A stretch of DNA of 64,000 bases from Bacillus sp. SJS (GTDB lineage Bacteria > Bacillota > Bacilli > Bacillales > Bacillaceae), in assembly GCF_000732485.2 (NCBI RefSeq), contig NZ_JAQV02000003.1, forward strand, positions 1-64,000, given 5' to 3'. Under the pieces are notes generated by a model. It was not told where the DNA came from. It ran no database searches and saw nothing but the letters and a program-made list of their open reading frames with translations. The translations under genes were made by a program, and so were the position numbers. Below are positions 55,362 to 63,927 of the stretch, in pieces; within the stretch, counting starts at the first letter, position 1, and each line of letters opens with the position of its first letter.

Positions 55362-55825
55362 TTTTCTTCAATATTGAGGGTCAGTAATTCAGACTTTATG
55401 TCATCCAGTGCTTCCAAAGTACCGATGAATGAAGCGGGGTTAACCAGTGTAATCAGCCTGCTGTCCTTCATGGCAATGGAAGAGAACCATTTTGATGAGG
55501 CCCCTGCTCCAATCGGCAGCGGTTTGAGCTGTTCTTGTTCAAGCTCCAGTATTTCCTTTGCTTCACTCACTAGCAGTCCGGCTGTTAATTCATCCGTCTG
55601 AACCGTGATAATCTTTGCCTTTTCCAGCTCATTGTTCTCTATTTTCTTGAAAAGGCATGAAACGTCGATGACTGGGACCAATTCACCTCTGATCGGCATA
55701 ACACCCTTTACATAGTCCGGAAGATTGGGGATTGGTTTGAGATCAAGCACTTTCTCAATTGAGACAACATGCTCGATCGAAATCCCGAAATCTTCTCCTT
55801 GAGTTTGAAAAATTACCGCCTTCAT
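55343..55825 (-). CDS. CheW-domain protein, not linked to chemotaxis genes
   Basis: 160 aa single CheW domain: VIFQTQGEDFGISIEHVVSI, NLPDYVKGVMPIRGELVPVI (CheW signature G-x-x-x-x-R-G) and VSEAKEILEL. Ends with an acidic tail. Adaptor between receptors and CheA kinases by family. No che genes are near; it stands alone, which is unusual for a core coupling protein. The start region has only a weak ribosome site (GGGGCATGG). Confidence 0.83.
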   Translation of the reverse strand: MKAVIFQTQGEDFGISIEHVVSIEKVLDLKPIPNLPDYVKGVMPIRGELVPVIDVSCLFKKIENNELEKAKIITVQTDELTAGLLVSEAKEILELEQEQLKPLPIGAGASSKWFSSIAMKDSRLITLVNPASFIGTLEALDDIKSELLTLNIEENEKASI

Positions 55826-55971
55826 AATAGACCATGCCCCTTCCGATATTCATCGTATCTATCATACTATGGATTGGTTATCTGGAAAAGCCTCCCGGAT
55901 ATTTTTCGCAAAGCGGGACTTTATCCCTCTAAATATGGTAAACTATTCAAAACTTATCAGGAGGGGCTTCT

Positions 55972-56682
55972 ATGTACCGACCAGAAGCAGTGTCAGCAGC
56001 CTATGATTTTGTTAATGAGCATTACCCCGAATGCCAGGCAGCACTTTTAGCTGGAAGTACATCCAGAGGAGAAACGCGCCCCTTATCAGATCTCGACATC
56101 GTTATCTTTGTAACGGGAATTATCCGGTCGTACAGGGAATCTATCCATTTTAAAGGCTGGCCCGCGGAAATTTTTGTACACAGCCTTCTTTCGATAAACG
56201 AAATCTATGAAGCTGACCGGAAACGGGCGATTCCGAGCATGCAAAGAATGGTTTTTGAAGGGAAAATCATTAAGGATAATGGGATTGTATCTCAGTTGAA
56301 GAAGGAGGCAGAAATTCAGCTGCTAAAAGGACCTGATTCATGGCCGGATTCCATGATTAGAATGAAAAGGTACTTCATTACCGATGCATTAGAGGATTTA
56401 AAGGATAGCAGCTCAAGGGAAGAACAGCTTTTTATCGTTCAGGCGCTTACTGATCTTTTATATGAGTTTTATTTGAGAATGAACAGGCAATGGCTCGGGT
56501 CAAGCAAGTGGAAATATAGAACACTCGCTGCGTTTGATCCAGATCTCACGATTGATTTCATGGAGGCGCTGCACCGTTTTTACGAGAAGGGGGAAACCGG
56601 AAAGCTTCTCCAGCTGGCCGACCGGATATTGAAGCCTTTTGGCGGAAGGCTGTTTGATGGGTTTTCATTAGGAAAAGACTAA
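55972..56682 (+). CDS. Nucleotidyltransferase-domain protein (MNT type)
   Basis: 236 aa. Minimal nucleotidyltransferase motif GSTSRGETRPLSDLDIVIF (GS-x9-D-x-D) at about 27-45, with a third Asp/Glu near EIFVHS. C-terminal helical domain about 120-230 resembles HEPN/KNTase C-terminal parts, here fused in the same chain. Could modify an antibiotic or a nucleic-acid target; no toxin-antitoxin partner beside it. AGGAGGGG ribosome site. Confidence 0.78.
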   Translation: MYRPEAVSAAYDFVNEHYPECQAALLAGSTSRGETRPLSDLDIVIFVTGIIRSYRESIHFKGWPAEIFVHSLLSINEIYEADRKRAIPSMQRMVFEGKIIKDNGIVSQLKKEAEIQLLKGPDSWPDSMIRMKRYFITDALEDLKDSSSREEQLFIVQALTDLLYEFYLRMNRQWLGSSKWKYRTLAAFDPDLTIDFMEALHRFYEKGETGKLLQLADRILKPFGGRLFDGFSLGKD

Positions 56683-56718
56683 AAAAGCAGGGCCATCTCC
56701 AATCGGGACGGCCCTGCT
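56681..56718 (-). terminator. Terminator of yqjC-yqjD-yqjE
   Basis: AGCAGGGCC/GGCCCTGCT stem with T6 on the minus strand. Confidence 0.82.
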
Positions 56719-56724
56719 GTTCTA

Positions 56725-57843
56725 TTATGTTGCTGCTTCTTCGATTACCGCAACCACCATTTCAGCGGTTTTAACCAGTTCTTCGACTGGCATCTTTTCG
56801 TTAGTGGTGTGAATATCTTCATAGCCTACAGCGAGATTGACGGTCGGAACTCCATTTCCTGCAATGACGTTCGCATCACTTCCACCGCCGCTTGTAAGCA
56901 GACGGCTCTCACGGCCGATGGCTGCCGCAGCACGCTTCGCAACTTCGACAACGTGATCGCCTTCCCCGAATTTAAAGCCCGGGTACATAACCTGAATATC
57001 TACTTCCGCTTGACCGCCAAGTTCTTTTGCCGCCTCTTCAAACGCCCGTTTCATTTTTTCTACTTGGGCTTCCATTTTTTCAGGCACTAAAGATCTTGCT
57101 TCTGCCAGAATTTCTACATGGTCACAAACGATATTCGTTTGAGTGCCCCCTTCAAAGCGTCCGATGTTAGCCGTCGTTTCATCATCCAGACGGCCAAGAG
57201 GCATTTTAGAGATCGCCTTGGCAGCAATTGTAATCGCCGAAACACCTTTTTCCGGCGCTACTCCAGCATGAGCAGTTTTGCCTTTAATTACCGCTTTTAC
57301 CTTCGCCTGTGTAGGAGCGGCAACAATGATGTCCCCTACTTTCCCGTCACTGTCCAGTGCATATCCGAATTTAGCTGTCATCAGTTTAGGATCCAGGGCT
57401 TTTGCGCCGACAAGACCGGACTCTTCTCCGGCAGTAATGACAAATTCAATTTTGCCGTGCGGAATTTCTTTTTCTTTTAAAATACGGATTGCTTCAAACA
57501 TTGCAGCAAGACCCGCTTTGTCATCTGCTCCGAGAATGGTTGTACCATCTGTTACGATATATCCATCTTTAATGGATGGTTTAATGCCCTTGCCTGGTAC
57601 AACAGTATCCATGTGGGATGTAAAGTAAATCGGATCCACTCCATCTTTGGTTGCTTCCAGCGTGCAGATCAGGTTGCCTGCTCCATGCCCCGTTATGCCT
57701 GTCGTATCATCCTCCGTAACGTCCAGTCCAAGGCTTGCGAATTTTTCTTTCAGCACCTTCGCAATTTCTGCTTCAAACTTTGTTTCGGAATCGATTTTTA
57801 CCAATTCGAGAAATTCTTCTACTAGCCTGTCTTGATTTACCAT
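56725..57843 (-). CDS. yqjE: M20 peptidase, PepT-like (YqjE)
   Basis: 372 aa from ATG 57843 (MVNQDRLVEEFLELVKIDSE), 6 nt after CGGAGGG. Zinc ligands in TSHMDTVVPG, LGADDKAG, TAGEESGLVGA, DSDG and the late HTTNEKM. Family M20 aminotripeptidase/PepT-like. Last gene of the yqjC-yqjD-yqjE run, 24 bp behind yqjD. Confidence 0.9.
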   Translation of the reverse strand: MVNQDRLVEEFLELVKIDSETKFEAEIAKVLKEKFASLGLDVTEDDTTGITGHGAGNLICTLEATKDGVDPIYFTSHMDTVVPGKGIKPSIKDGYIVTDGTTILGADDKAGLAAMFEAIRILKEKEIPHGKIEFVITAGEESGLVGAKALDPKLMTAKFGYALDSDGKVGDIIVAAPTQAKVKAVIKGKTAHAGVAPEKGVSAITIAAKAISKMPLGRLDDETTANIGRFEGGTQTNIVCDHVEILAEARSLVPEKMEAQVEKMKRAFEEAAKELGGQAEVDIQVMYPGFKFGEGDHVVEVAKRAAAAIGRESRLLTSGGGSDANVIAGNGVPTVNLAVGYEDIHTTNEKMPVEELVKTAEMVVAVIEEAAT

Positions 57844-57867
57844 GGTGTTCCCTCCGTTTTCAATCAC

Positions 57868-59421
57868 TTATAGCGGAATATTTCCGTGTTTTTTATATGG
57901 CCGTGTCTCTTTCTTAGAAGAGAGCATGTCCAGTGCCTGAATAAGCTTAATCCTGGTTTCCCGGGGATCGATGACATCATCGACCATTCCCTGGCTTGCT
58001 GCTACGTATGGATTAGCGAATTTTTCACGGTATTCCTCAATTTTTTTTGCCCGTTCCGCTTCCGGGTCTTCACTGTTTTGAATGTCTCTTGAAAAAATGA
58101 TATTTGCCGCACCTTGGGGTCCCATCACGGCAATTTCAGCGTTCGGCCATGCGTATACCAGGTCTGCACCGATTGATTTGCTGTTTAGTGCTACATAGGC
58201 ACCCCCGTATGCTTTTCTTAAAATAACCGTAATTTTGGGAACCGTTGCTTCTGAGTATGCGTATAAAATTTTTGCTCCGTGACGGATAATTCCGCCATGC
58301 TCCTGTTTAACACCAGGGAAAAATCCGGTTACATCTTCAAATGTAATAATCGGAATGTTAAAGGAATCACAAAAACGGATAAATCTCGCAGCTTTGTCTG
58401 AAGAATCGATATCCAGTCCTCCAGCCATGTATTTCGGCTGATTGCAGACTAAACCGACCGTTTTTCCCTTTATCCGTGCAAATCCGACCACCATATTTTT
58501 GGCAAAGCCCTCATGGACCTCCATGAATGAATCCGGGTCCATAATATTATGAATGACGGTTCTTACATCATAGGGTCTGATCGCATCAAAAGGGATTAAA
58601 TCAGTTAAATCAGGACGGTAATCGCTCCCTTCAGGTTCTTCTTCATTTGGCGGCTTTTCTTCATTATTCTGAGGCAGATAGCTTAAAAGAAGCCGGACCT
58701 TTTCCAAAACTTCCTGCTCTGTCCCGCCGGAAAAATGGGCATTCCCGCTGACTGTATTATGTACATGCGCTCCGCCAAGATCTTCTGAGCTGATTTTCTC
58801 ACCAGTCACGGTTTCAATAACCTTCGGCCCTGTAATAAACATTTGGCTTGTTTTCTCCACCATGAAAACAAAATCAGTAATAGCCGGAGAATAAACCGCA
58901 CCGCCTGCACACGGCCCCAGAATAACGGATATTTGAGGAATGACCCCTGAATATATGCTGTTTCTGTAAAAAATGTGTCCGTAACCATCTAATGATACCA
59001 CACCCTCTTGAATCCTCGCACCTCCAGAGTCATTCAGCCCAATGAATGGAGTGCCGTTCTTCGCTGCAAGGTCCATCACTGCAGCAATTTTTTTTGCATG
59101 CATTTCTCCGAGCGCTCCGCCAAATACCGTGAAATCCTGTGAGAATAAATAAATGGGTCTGCCATTTACCTTTGCATACCCGGTTACCACTCCATCTCCC
59201 GGTCCTTTTTTGCCTTGGAGGCCAAAATCATTGCACCGGTGTTCAATAAACGCATTCAGTTCAACAAAGGTCCCCTCATCAACCAGTAGGTCAATTCGTT
59301 CTCTTGCCGTTAGCTTTCCCTTTTCATGCTGTTTTTCTATTTTATCATCTCCGCCGCCCATCTCAATCTCACGCCGGCGGTCATATAATTCGTTAATTTT
59401 ATCGTAAATATCCATATTCAT
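57868..59421 (-). CDS. yqjD: Acyl-CoA carboxylase beta subunit YqjD (propionyl-CoA type)
   Basis: 517 aa. Carboxyltransferase with the two crotonase-like halves; FVMVEKTSQMFITGPKV, GGAHVHNTVSGNAHF, and oxyanion glycines GAKILYAYSEATVPK / GGAYVALNSKS typical of PccB/MmdA. Starts in the stop of yqjC (ATGA overlap). No biotin carboxylase or biotin carrier gene in the window, so the partner subunit must lie elsewhere or the enzyme acts as a decarboxylase component. Confidence 0.92.
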   Translation of the reverse strand: MNMDIYDKINELYDRRREIEMGGGDDKIEKQHEKGKLTARERIDLLVDEGTFVELNAFIEHRCNDFGLQGKKGPGDGVVTGYAKVNGRPIYLFSQDFTVFGGALGEMHAKKIAAVMDLAAKNGTPFIGLNDSGGARIQEGVVSLDGYGHIFYRNSIYSGVIPQISVILGPCAGGAVYSPAITDFVFMVEKTSQMFITGPKVIETVTGEKISSEDLGGAHVHNTVSGNAHFSGGTEQEVLEKVRLLLSYLPQNNEEKPPNEEEPEGSDYRPDLTDLIPFDAIRPYDVRTVIHNIMDPDSFMEVHEGFAKNMVVGFARIKGKTVGLVCNQPKYMAGGLDIDSSDKAARFIRFCDSFNIPIITFEDVTGFFPGVKQEHGGIIRHGAKILYAYSEATVPKITVILRKAYGGAYVALNSKSIGADLVYAWPNAEIAVMGPQGAANIIFSRDIQNSEDPEAERAKKIEEYREKFANPYVAASQGMVDDVIDPRETRIKLIQALDMLSSKKETRPYKKHGNIPL

Positions 59422-59834
59422 TTCACATCATTCCCCTTTTTTTCACAAAGCTCTGTTAAAGTTCCGCCTGTTGATTTCGGGTGCAGAAACGCAATGGCAG
59501 CCCCTCCTGCACCTAAGCGCGGAGTATGGTCGATCATGTTAATGCCCTGCGTCTTCAGTTCTTCAATCCGTGCTGCAATGTTTTCTACTTTATAAGCTAC
59601 GTGATGAATTCCTTCGCCTCTTTTTTCAATAAACTTTGCTACCGGGCTATCGGAGGAAGTCGGCTCAAGCAACTCAATTTTTTGATTGCCCGCGTCTAAA
59701 AAAGCGACCTTGACCAGCTGGGAAGGCACTTCTTCCTCTCCAATGAGCTTCATACCTAATGTGGCTTCATAAAACGGCAGCGAATTCTGAATAGATGTTA
59801 CCGCGATCCCTATATGATCTACTTTTTTTATCAT
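59418..59834 (-). CDS. yqjC: Methylmalonyl-CoA epimerase YqjC
   Basis: 138 aa VOC-fold protein. Metal ligands His7 (VDHIGIAV), EGIHHVAYKV, and C-terminal TLTELCE; PRLGAGGAAIAFLHPKSTGG is the epimerase hallmark. Converts S- to R-methylmalonyl-CoA; with YqjD it forms part of a propionyl-CoA route, but no methylmalonyl-CoA mutase is nearby. Confidence 0.92.
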   Translation of the reverse strand: MIKKVDHIGIAVTSIQNSLPFYEATLGMKLIGEEEVPSQLVKVAFLDAGNQKIELLEPTSSDSPVAKFIEKRGEGIHHVAYKVENIAARIEELKTQGINMIDHTPRLGAGGAAIAFLHPKSTGGTLTELCEKKGNDVK

Positions 59835-59935
59835 GCTTTATCTCTCCCATGCTGTAAACGGATACATACATACATTCTCCAATATCCGCCTTGATTCCTT
59901 CTTATTCGAGTGAATCTCTTATTTCTGATTTGGTC

Positions 59936-59964
59936 TTGTCCGGAATTGAAATTCACGTTAAAAT
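59936..59964 (+). promoter_or_regulatory. Sigma-A promoter of prli42
   Basis: -35 TTGTCC (59936-59941), 17 bp, -10 TAAAAT (59959-59964). Confidence 0.6.
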
Positions 59965-59993
59965 GAAACTATTGATTTTTGGGAGTGATTGAC

Positions 59994-60095
59994 ATGTCCA
60001 ATAAAAAAGTCCAGAAAATTGTTGTGATGGTTATGCTGGGAGTCATGCTCCTGACAACGCTTCTAGCCGGATTATCAACTTTCATCGGGTTCTAA
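59994..60095 (+). CDS. prli42: Stressosome-associated miniprotein Prli42
   Basis: 33 aa: MSNKKVQKIVVMVMLGVMLL followed by TTLLAGLSTFIGF. Cytosolic basic N-terminus and one membrane span, the pattern of Prli42, the peptide that anchors the stressosome to the membrane in Listeria and is conserved in Bacillales (identification from memory). GGGAGTGA 6 nt before the ATG, own promoter and terminator. Confidence 0.83.
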   Translation: MSNKKVQKIVVMVMLGVMLLTTLLAGLSTFIGF

Positions 60096-60108
60096 ATAGG
60101 TGTTATAT

Positions 60109-60150
60109 AAAAGGATCGCTGCGGCAGATTTGCCTCAGCGGTCCTTTTTA
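60109..60150 (+). terminator. Terminator of prli42
   Basis: AAAGGATCGCTG with CAGCGGTCCTTTT, T5 tail. Confidence 0.85.
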
Positions 60151-60160
60151 TTTTTGCTTT

Positions 60161-60225
60161 GTTAGACTTGGCTTTGATTTTCGCTGCAGTCGTTCGCTCC
60201 AATCAGCCAACTTATTAGCTAACAC
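60161..60225. repeat. Decayed copy of interspersed hairpin repeat
   Basis: TTGATTTTCGCTGCAG close to GCTCCAATCA, between GTTAG and CTAAC, lacking the GC-rich middle present at 24631-24747. Confidence 0.65.
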
Positions 60226-60382
60226 GATTTTGCATATGATCGAAATCCGGAAACGTTCTGTTCACACCTGTTCTTGATTAATTAACTTTGCCGAAATTAA
60301 TTGATCGAAGAAGGAGAATTGAATAGTCGTAAAGAACTACATTCATGCAGGATATTAGCTTATATGGAAAGGAGAATGATGA

Positions 60383-60766
60383 ATGGAATTAGAACCCTGT
60401 TTTAATCATAATAGTGCAGCTGGAGCCCATACATGTGCTTATTGCATGAAACGGTATTGCAAGGAATGTTTTTTACTGCATACTTCTAGAAAGGTAGTGA
60501 TCTGCACCGGCTGCTATCAGAATATATCCAATCGAATTAAAAAAGTTTTCCCTTTGAACTTATCGCTGATCATCCTATCTGTATTATTTTTAATAGCCGT
60601 TCAAGTATGTTACTTTATAGAGCTTACCGACTTTTCAGCCACATTTATATCAACGCTATTTTTTACTGGTGCTGCCGTTTGGCAAATAAAAAAGCGAAAA
60701 ACTTACAGGGAATTTTTAATCTCAGAGAAATCTCCAGAAGCATTACATGCATCCCCATCTGAATAA
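60383..60766 (+). CDS. Membrane protein with B-box-like zinc finger
   Basis: 127 aa. Residues 5-45 hold C-x-N-H, CAYCMKRYCKECF, H and CTGC: a B-box/treble-clef-like arrangement of paired Cys/His zinc ligands. Two membrane spans follow (about 57-77 and 85-99), then a charged tail. AAAGGAGA before ATG. Role unknown; such proteins often precede rhomboid or transport domains. Confidence 0.7.
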   Translation: MELEPCFNHNSAAGAHTCAYCMKRYCKECFLLHTSRKVVICTGCYQNISNRIKKVFPLNLSLIILSVLFLIAVQVCYFIELTDFSATFISTLFFTGAAVWQIKKRKTYREFLISEKSPEALHASPSE

Positions 60767-60781
60767 TACATAACAGAACAG

Positions 60782-60812
60782 AAAAAACTCGCAAAAATTT
60801 GGCGAGTTTTTT
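60782..60812. terminator. Bidirectional terminator
   Basis: AAAAAACTCGC/GCGAGTTTTTT stem between converging genes. Confidence 0.87.
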
Positions 60813-60820
60813 AAATCCTT

Positions 60821-61333
60821 TTATTCGGTTGAAATGGCCCCTTTTTCCTTAGCCAGTGTTTCAAACGTTTGATTCGTATCGGTAATCCAGACTTTGGTTC
60901 CGATTGGAATCTTGGAAAAGAGCTGTTTAACTTCTTCATTGTGCATGCGGACACAGCCCTGTGTGACAAAGCTTCCGATGGATGATTCGCGATTCGTTCC
61001 GTGAATACCATATGTCCGTCCATCCGTTCCTTCTGCATCAAATCCGATCCATCGGGGACCGAGAGGATTTTTCGGATCTCCGCCGGGAATGTCTTTTTTC
61101 CGGTAGTATGGATCCACCGCTTTAACGACAATTGAGAATTCTCCCTCTGGTGTAAGCTTTGATTCCTTACCGCTGGCAACAGAGTAAATCTTCTGAATCG
61201 ATCCATCATCAATAAAAGCCATTTCGTTCGTTTGCTTATTTATAATCAGGTATGGATCTCCCTCAACCGGGTTATGTCCCAGCGGCCAAATCGGAGAAGC
61301 CATCAGTATGGAAAGAATCATCATCCATTTCAA
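60821..61333 (-). CDS. L,D-transpeptidase (YkuD domain)
   Basis: 170 aa from TTG 61333, 7 nt after AGAGGG; a GTG at 61342 is the alternative. Signal peptide MKWMMILSILMASPIWPLG. YkuD catalytic motif: HGTNRESSIGSFVTQGCVRM, with the His and nucleophile Cys (near residue 128). Makes 3-3 crosslinks or attaches proteins to peptidoglycan; outside the cell. Only one domain, no LysM. The ribosome site lies in the stem of the hairpin that follows yqjA. Confidence 0.88.
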   Translation of the reverse strand: MKWMMILSILMASPIWPLGHNPVEGDPYLIINKQTNEMAFIDDGSIQKIYSVASGKESKLTPEGEFSIVVKAVDPYYRKKDIPGGDPKNPLGPRWIGFDAEGTDGRTYGIHGTNRESSIGSFVTQGCVRMHNEEVKQLFSKIPIGTKVWITDTNQTFETLAKEKGAISTE

Positions 61334-61337
61334 AAGC

Positions 61338-61378
61338 AGCACCCTCTTTTTACTTATTATGAGAAAAAAGAGGGTGCT
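61338..61378 (-). terminator. Hairpin after yqjA that encloses the L,D-transpeptidase ribosome site
   Basis: 14-bp perfect stem (61338-61351 with 61365-61378), loop about 12 nt. On the minus strand the 5' arm AGCACCCTCTTTTTT begins 6 bp after the yqjA stop; the 3' arm AAAAAGAGGGTGCT holds the Shine-Dalgarno of the next gene. No T tail after the 3' arm, so it is a poor terminator but could hide the ribosome site. Confidence 0.65.
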
Positions 61379-61384
61379 CCATCC

Positions 61385-62341
61385 TTATTTCAGTCCTTTG
61401 AAATAACTTTTCATCACTAAATATTGTTCAAGCTCCCTCACAAGATGAAGAAGGGAAGCACGGGTTTCAAATTCTTCTCTTGTTTTCGGCAGCTCCATTT
61501 CCTGAAAGGATGCTTTCATATCGTGCAGCTTTCTTAAAAACATATGGGCGGTGTTTCCTGGATGAATATGCTCGCGCAGATCTTTAATGAAATCGGCGAT
61601 CATTTCCCCCTGTTCAACGGTAACGGATAAGTTTGAAATCAGCGGCAATAGCCGTTCAATTAATTCGAATTGTTTTTCTCTCATCCGAAAATAATGGTAA
61701 TACAGGTTTTCGTTCCGGAGGAAATGGTTTTCAACATCCCGGAAGGCAAGTGTTTTGGCTTCATGAATGAGACTCGCCGTTTCTGTTATCTCTTTGCCAT
61801 CCCATTGATTGTCCCCTTCAAGCAGATACAGCTCCATCTGGCAGAAAATCGAGGCAAAATTGGCTTCTATCTTTTTTTGATATGTTTCCAGCCTTCTGTC
61901 GACGCTCGGCATATAAAGGTTCATGATTAGGGCAACACCGATGCCTGTTGCAATCAGGGCAAGCTCGTTCAATATGAGCGGTAAAGTAATATGGTTGGAT
62001 GCGTATAAATGAAGAATGATGACAGAGCTGGTTACAATGCCTTCCTTCGCTTTTGCCATAACAGCTACCGGTATAAATAACAGCAGCATAAGTCCGATGA
62101 CTAGCGGAGAATAGCCGAACAGCTCAAAAAATGCGAATGAAAATATGATGGCGATGGAACACGCCAGAAATCTCGCCCATGAGCTTTGCAGGGATTTTTT
62201 CTTTGTTACCTGAATGCAGAGAATCGCAATAATTCCTGCTGAGGGGAAATTTTGAAGTCCGAACAATTGGGCTAGGCTGATCGCGGCAGCAGTTCCCAAT
62301 GCGGTTTTTATCGTTCTGTAGCCTATTCTAAATTGCTTCAT
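61385..62341 (-). CDS. yqjA: Aromatic acid exporter-like membrane protein YqjA
   Basis: 318 aa. Four to five hydrophobic segments in the first 145 residues, (KTALGTAAAISLAQLFGL, SAGIIAILCIQV, LACSIAIIFSFAFFELF, VIGLMLLLFIPVAVMA), then a helical cytosolic part 150-318 (DUF939/ArAE_1 and ArAE_1_C). Possible efflux protein; substrate unknown. Conserved next to the art operon. Confidence 0.85.
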   Translation of the reverse strand: MKQFRIGYRTIKTALGTAAAISLAQLFGLQNFPSAGIIAILCIQVTKKKSLQSSWARFLACSIAIIFSFAFFELFGYSPLVIGLMLLLFIPVAVMAKAKEGIVTSSVIILHLYASNHITLPLILNELALIATGIGVALIMNLYMPSVDRRLETYQKKIEANFASIFCQMELYLLEGDNQWDGKEITETASLIHEAKTLAFRDVENHFLRNENLYYHYFRMREKQFELIERLLPLISNLSVTVEQGEMIADFIKDLREHIHPGNTAHMFLRKLHDMKASFQEMELPKTREEFETRASLLHLVRELEQYLVMKSYFKGLK

Positions 62342-62396
62342 GCAAAAACTCCTAATTCTTGTTGTCCCTATATTGTAACCTAAAAAAGAACTGGTT

Positions 62397-62467
62397 CAAG
62401 CGGAAACGCCCCTCTCCTTTGACAAACACCTCGATTGGGTGCAGCAAAAGGAGGCGGGCGCCGCTTG
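62397..62467 (-). other. Long imperfect hairpin behind artR
   Basis: About 71 nt: outer CAAGCGG/CCGCTTG, middle CGCCC/GGGGCG and CTCCTTT/AAAGGAG, apex CACC/GGTG. On the minus strand a T6 run (62385-62390) follows 6-7 nt behind it. Probably the end of the art operon transcript. Confidence 0.55.
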
Positions 62468-62491
62468 CCAGCTCTATAGTCCGATACTAGT

Positions 62492-63214
62492 TTACAGCAT
62501 TTTGCTCAAAAAGTCTTGTGCCCTTTGTGTTTTAGGATGGGCAAAAAATTCCGCAGGAGGAGCATCCTCTACAAGGGCTCCGCCATCCAGGAAAAGGACC
62601 CGGTCCGCAGCTTCCCGTGCAAAGCCCATTTCATGTGTTACGATGATCATCGTCATTCCTGTATGTGCCAAGTCTTTCATTACATCAAGGACTTCTTTGA
62701 CCATTTCAGGATCCAGAGCAGATGTCGGCTCATCAAAAAGCATGACATCCGGGTTCATAGCAAGTGCTCTTGCGATCGCCACCCGCTGCTTTTGGCCCCC
62801 GGAAAGACGGCTCGGGTATTCATTTGCTTTATCGCTTAAGCCAACCTTTACAAGAAGCGCCTTCGCTTTTTCCTCTGCTTCTGCTTTTGACAGACCCTTA
62901 ACAGTAGTCGGAGCGTAAGTCAGATTTTGCAGCACTGTTTTATGAGGAAACAGATGAAAGTGCTGGAACACCATTCCTAAGTTCTGACGGATCACGTTAA
63001 TTTTCGCTTTAGGAGCCGTGACTTTTTCTCCGCCAATTTCAATTTCACCGCTCGTTGGCACCTCGAGAAGATTTAAGCATCTTAAAAAGGTTGATTTTCC
63101 TGAACCTGATGGACCAATAACCGCAACCACTTCTCCTTTATTTATGGATACTGAAATATTGTGCAATACTTCGTTTTTCCCGAAGGATTTATGCAGCTTG
63201 TCCACTTTAATCAC
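62492..63214 (-). CDS. artR: Amino-acid ABC transporter ATP-binding protein
   Basis: 240 aa. Walker [10 protein letters not shown] near 34-42, signature LSGGQKQRV, Walker [13 protein letters not shown], switch THEMGFA. Polar amino acid (GlnQ/ArtP/HisP) type ATPase. Overlaps the permease gene by 8 bp. In B. subtilis the orthologous operon (artPQR, yqiXYZ) imports arginine; specificity here rests on synteny. Confidence 0.92.
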   Translation of the reverse strand: MIKVDKLHKSFGKNEVLHNISVSINKGEVVAVIGPSGSGKSTFLRCLNLLEVPTSGEIEIGGEKVTAPKAKINVIRQNLGMVFQHFHLFPHKTVLQNLTYAPTTVKGLSKAEAEEKAKALLVKVGLSDKANEYPSRLSGGQKQRVAIARALAMNPDVMLFDEPTSALDPEMVKEVLDVMKDLAHTGMTMIIVTHEMGFAREAADRVLFLDGGALVEDAPPAEFFAHPKTQRAQDFLSKML

Positions 63215-63863
63215 TTTGTCTCAATCTCCTTTCAATCAGCTTGCCGATCATCGTAAGGATCATGACGAGAATGTAATAGATGAGCCCCGCGAATAAAAGC
63301 GGTTCAAAGTATTTATACATATCGGCACCGACTTGATAAGAGCGTCTCATAACGTCTCCAAGACCAATAACCGTTACGATCGCAGACTCCTTCGTCAGCG
63401 TAATAAACTCATTAACCAGGGCAGGCAGGATGTTTTTAAATGCCTGCGGGAGAATAATATCCTTCATCGTTTGATTGTACGGAACACCGAGAGCCATAGC
63501 CGCCTCGCGCTGCCCTTTATCGACAGCTAAAATTCCTGCACGGATCACTTCAGATATGTAAGCCCCTGAATTAAGGGTGAAAGCGGCAACTGCAGCCCAA
63601 TACGGTTCAATCGTACCGATAAATTGCGGAAGACCGAAGTAGATAATAAGCAGCTGCAGAACGAGAGGCGTTCCGCGAAAGATGGATGTATAAAAATCGG
63701 CCAGCCAATTAAGGGGCTTTATTCGGCTGATTTTAAGCAGAGCAAGGACGATTGCCCATGTAAATCCAAAAAGAGCGGAAAGAGCCACAAGCTTTAATGT
63801 GATGCCAAGTCCTCCCAGTATAAAGGGGATTGAACCTGAAATAGCTGAAAAATCGATATTCAT
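63207..63863 (-). CDS. artQ: Amino-acid ABC transporter permease
   Basis: 218 aa, five hydrophobic segments, HisM/ArtQ type. EAA loop [20 protein letters not shown] with [17 protein letters not shown]. Homodimeric permease with the neighbouring ATPase. Separated from the binding-protein gene by a hairpin. Confidence 0.92.
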   Translation of the reverse strand: MNIDFSAISGSIPFILGGLGITLKLVALSALFGFTWAIVLALLKISRIKPLNWLADFYTSIFRGTPLVLQLLIIYFGLPQFIGTIEPYWAAVAAFTLNSGAYISEVIRAGILAVDKGQREAAMALGVPYNQTMKDIILPQAFKNILPALVNEFITLTKESAIVTVIGLGDVMRRSYQVGADMYKYFEPLLFAGLIYYILVMILTMIGKLIERRLRQSD

Positions 63864-63889
63864 CAGATCACTCCTTTCTACTTGTCAAA

Positions 63890-63922
63890 AGAAACGTTCA
63901 ACCTTCAGAGTTGAACGTTTCT
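63890..63922 (-). terminator. Intercistronic hairpin artP/artQ
   Basis: Perfect 11-bp stem GAAACGTTCAA/TTGAACGTTTC, minus tail TTTTGAC. Likely a partial terminator or 3' stabiliser that keeps binding protein more abundant than permease. Confidence 0.7.
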
Positions 63923-63927
63923 CCTAT

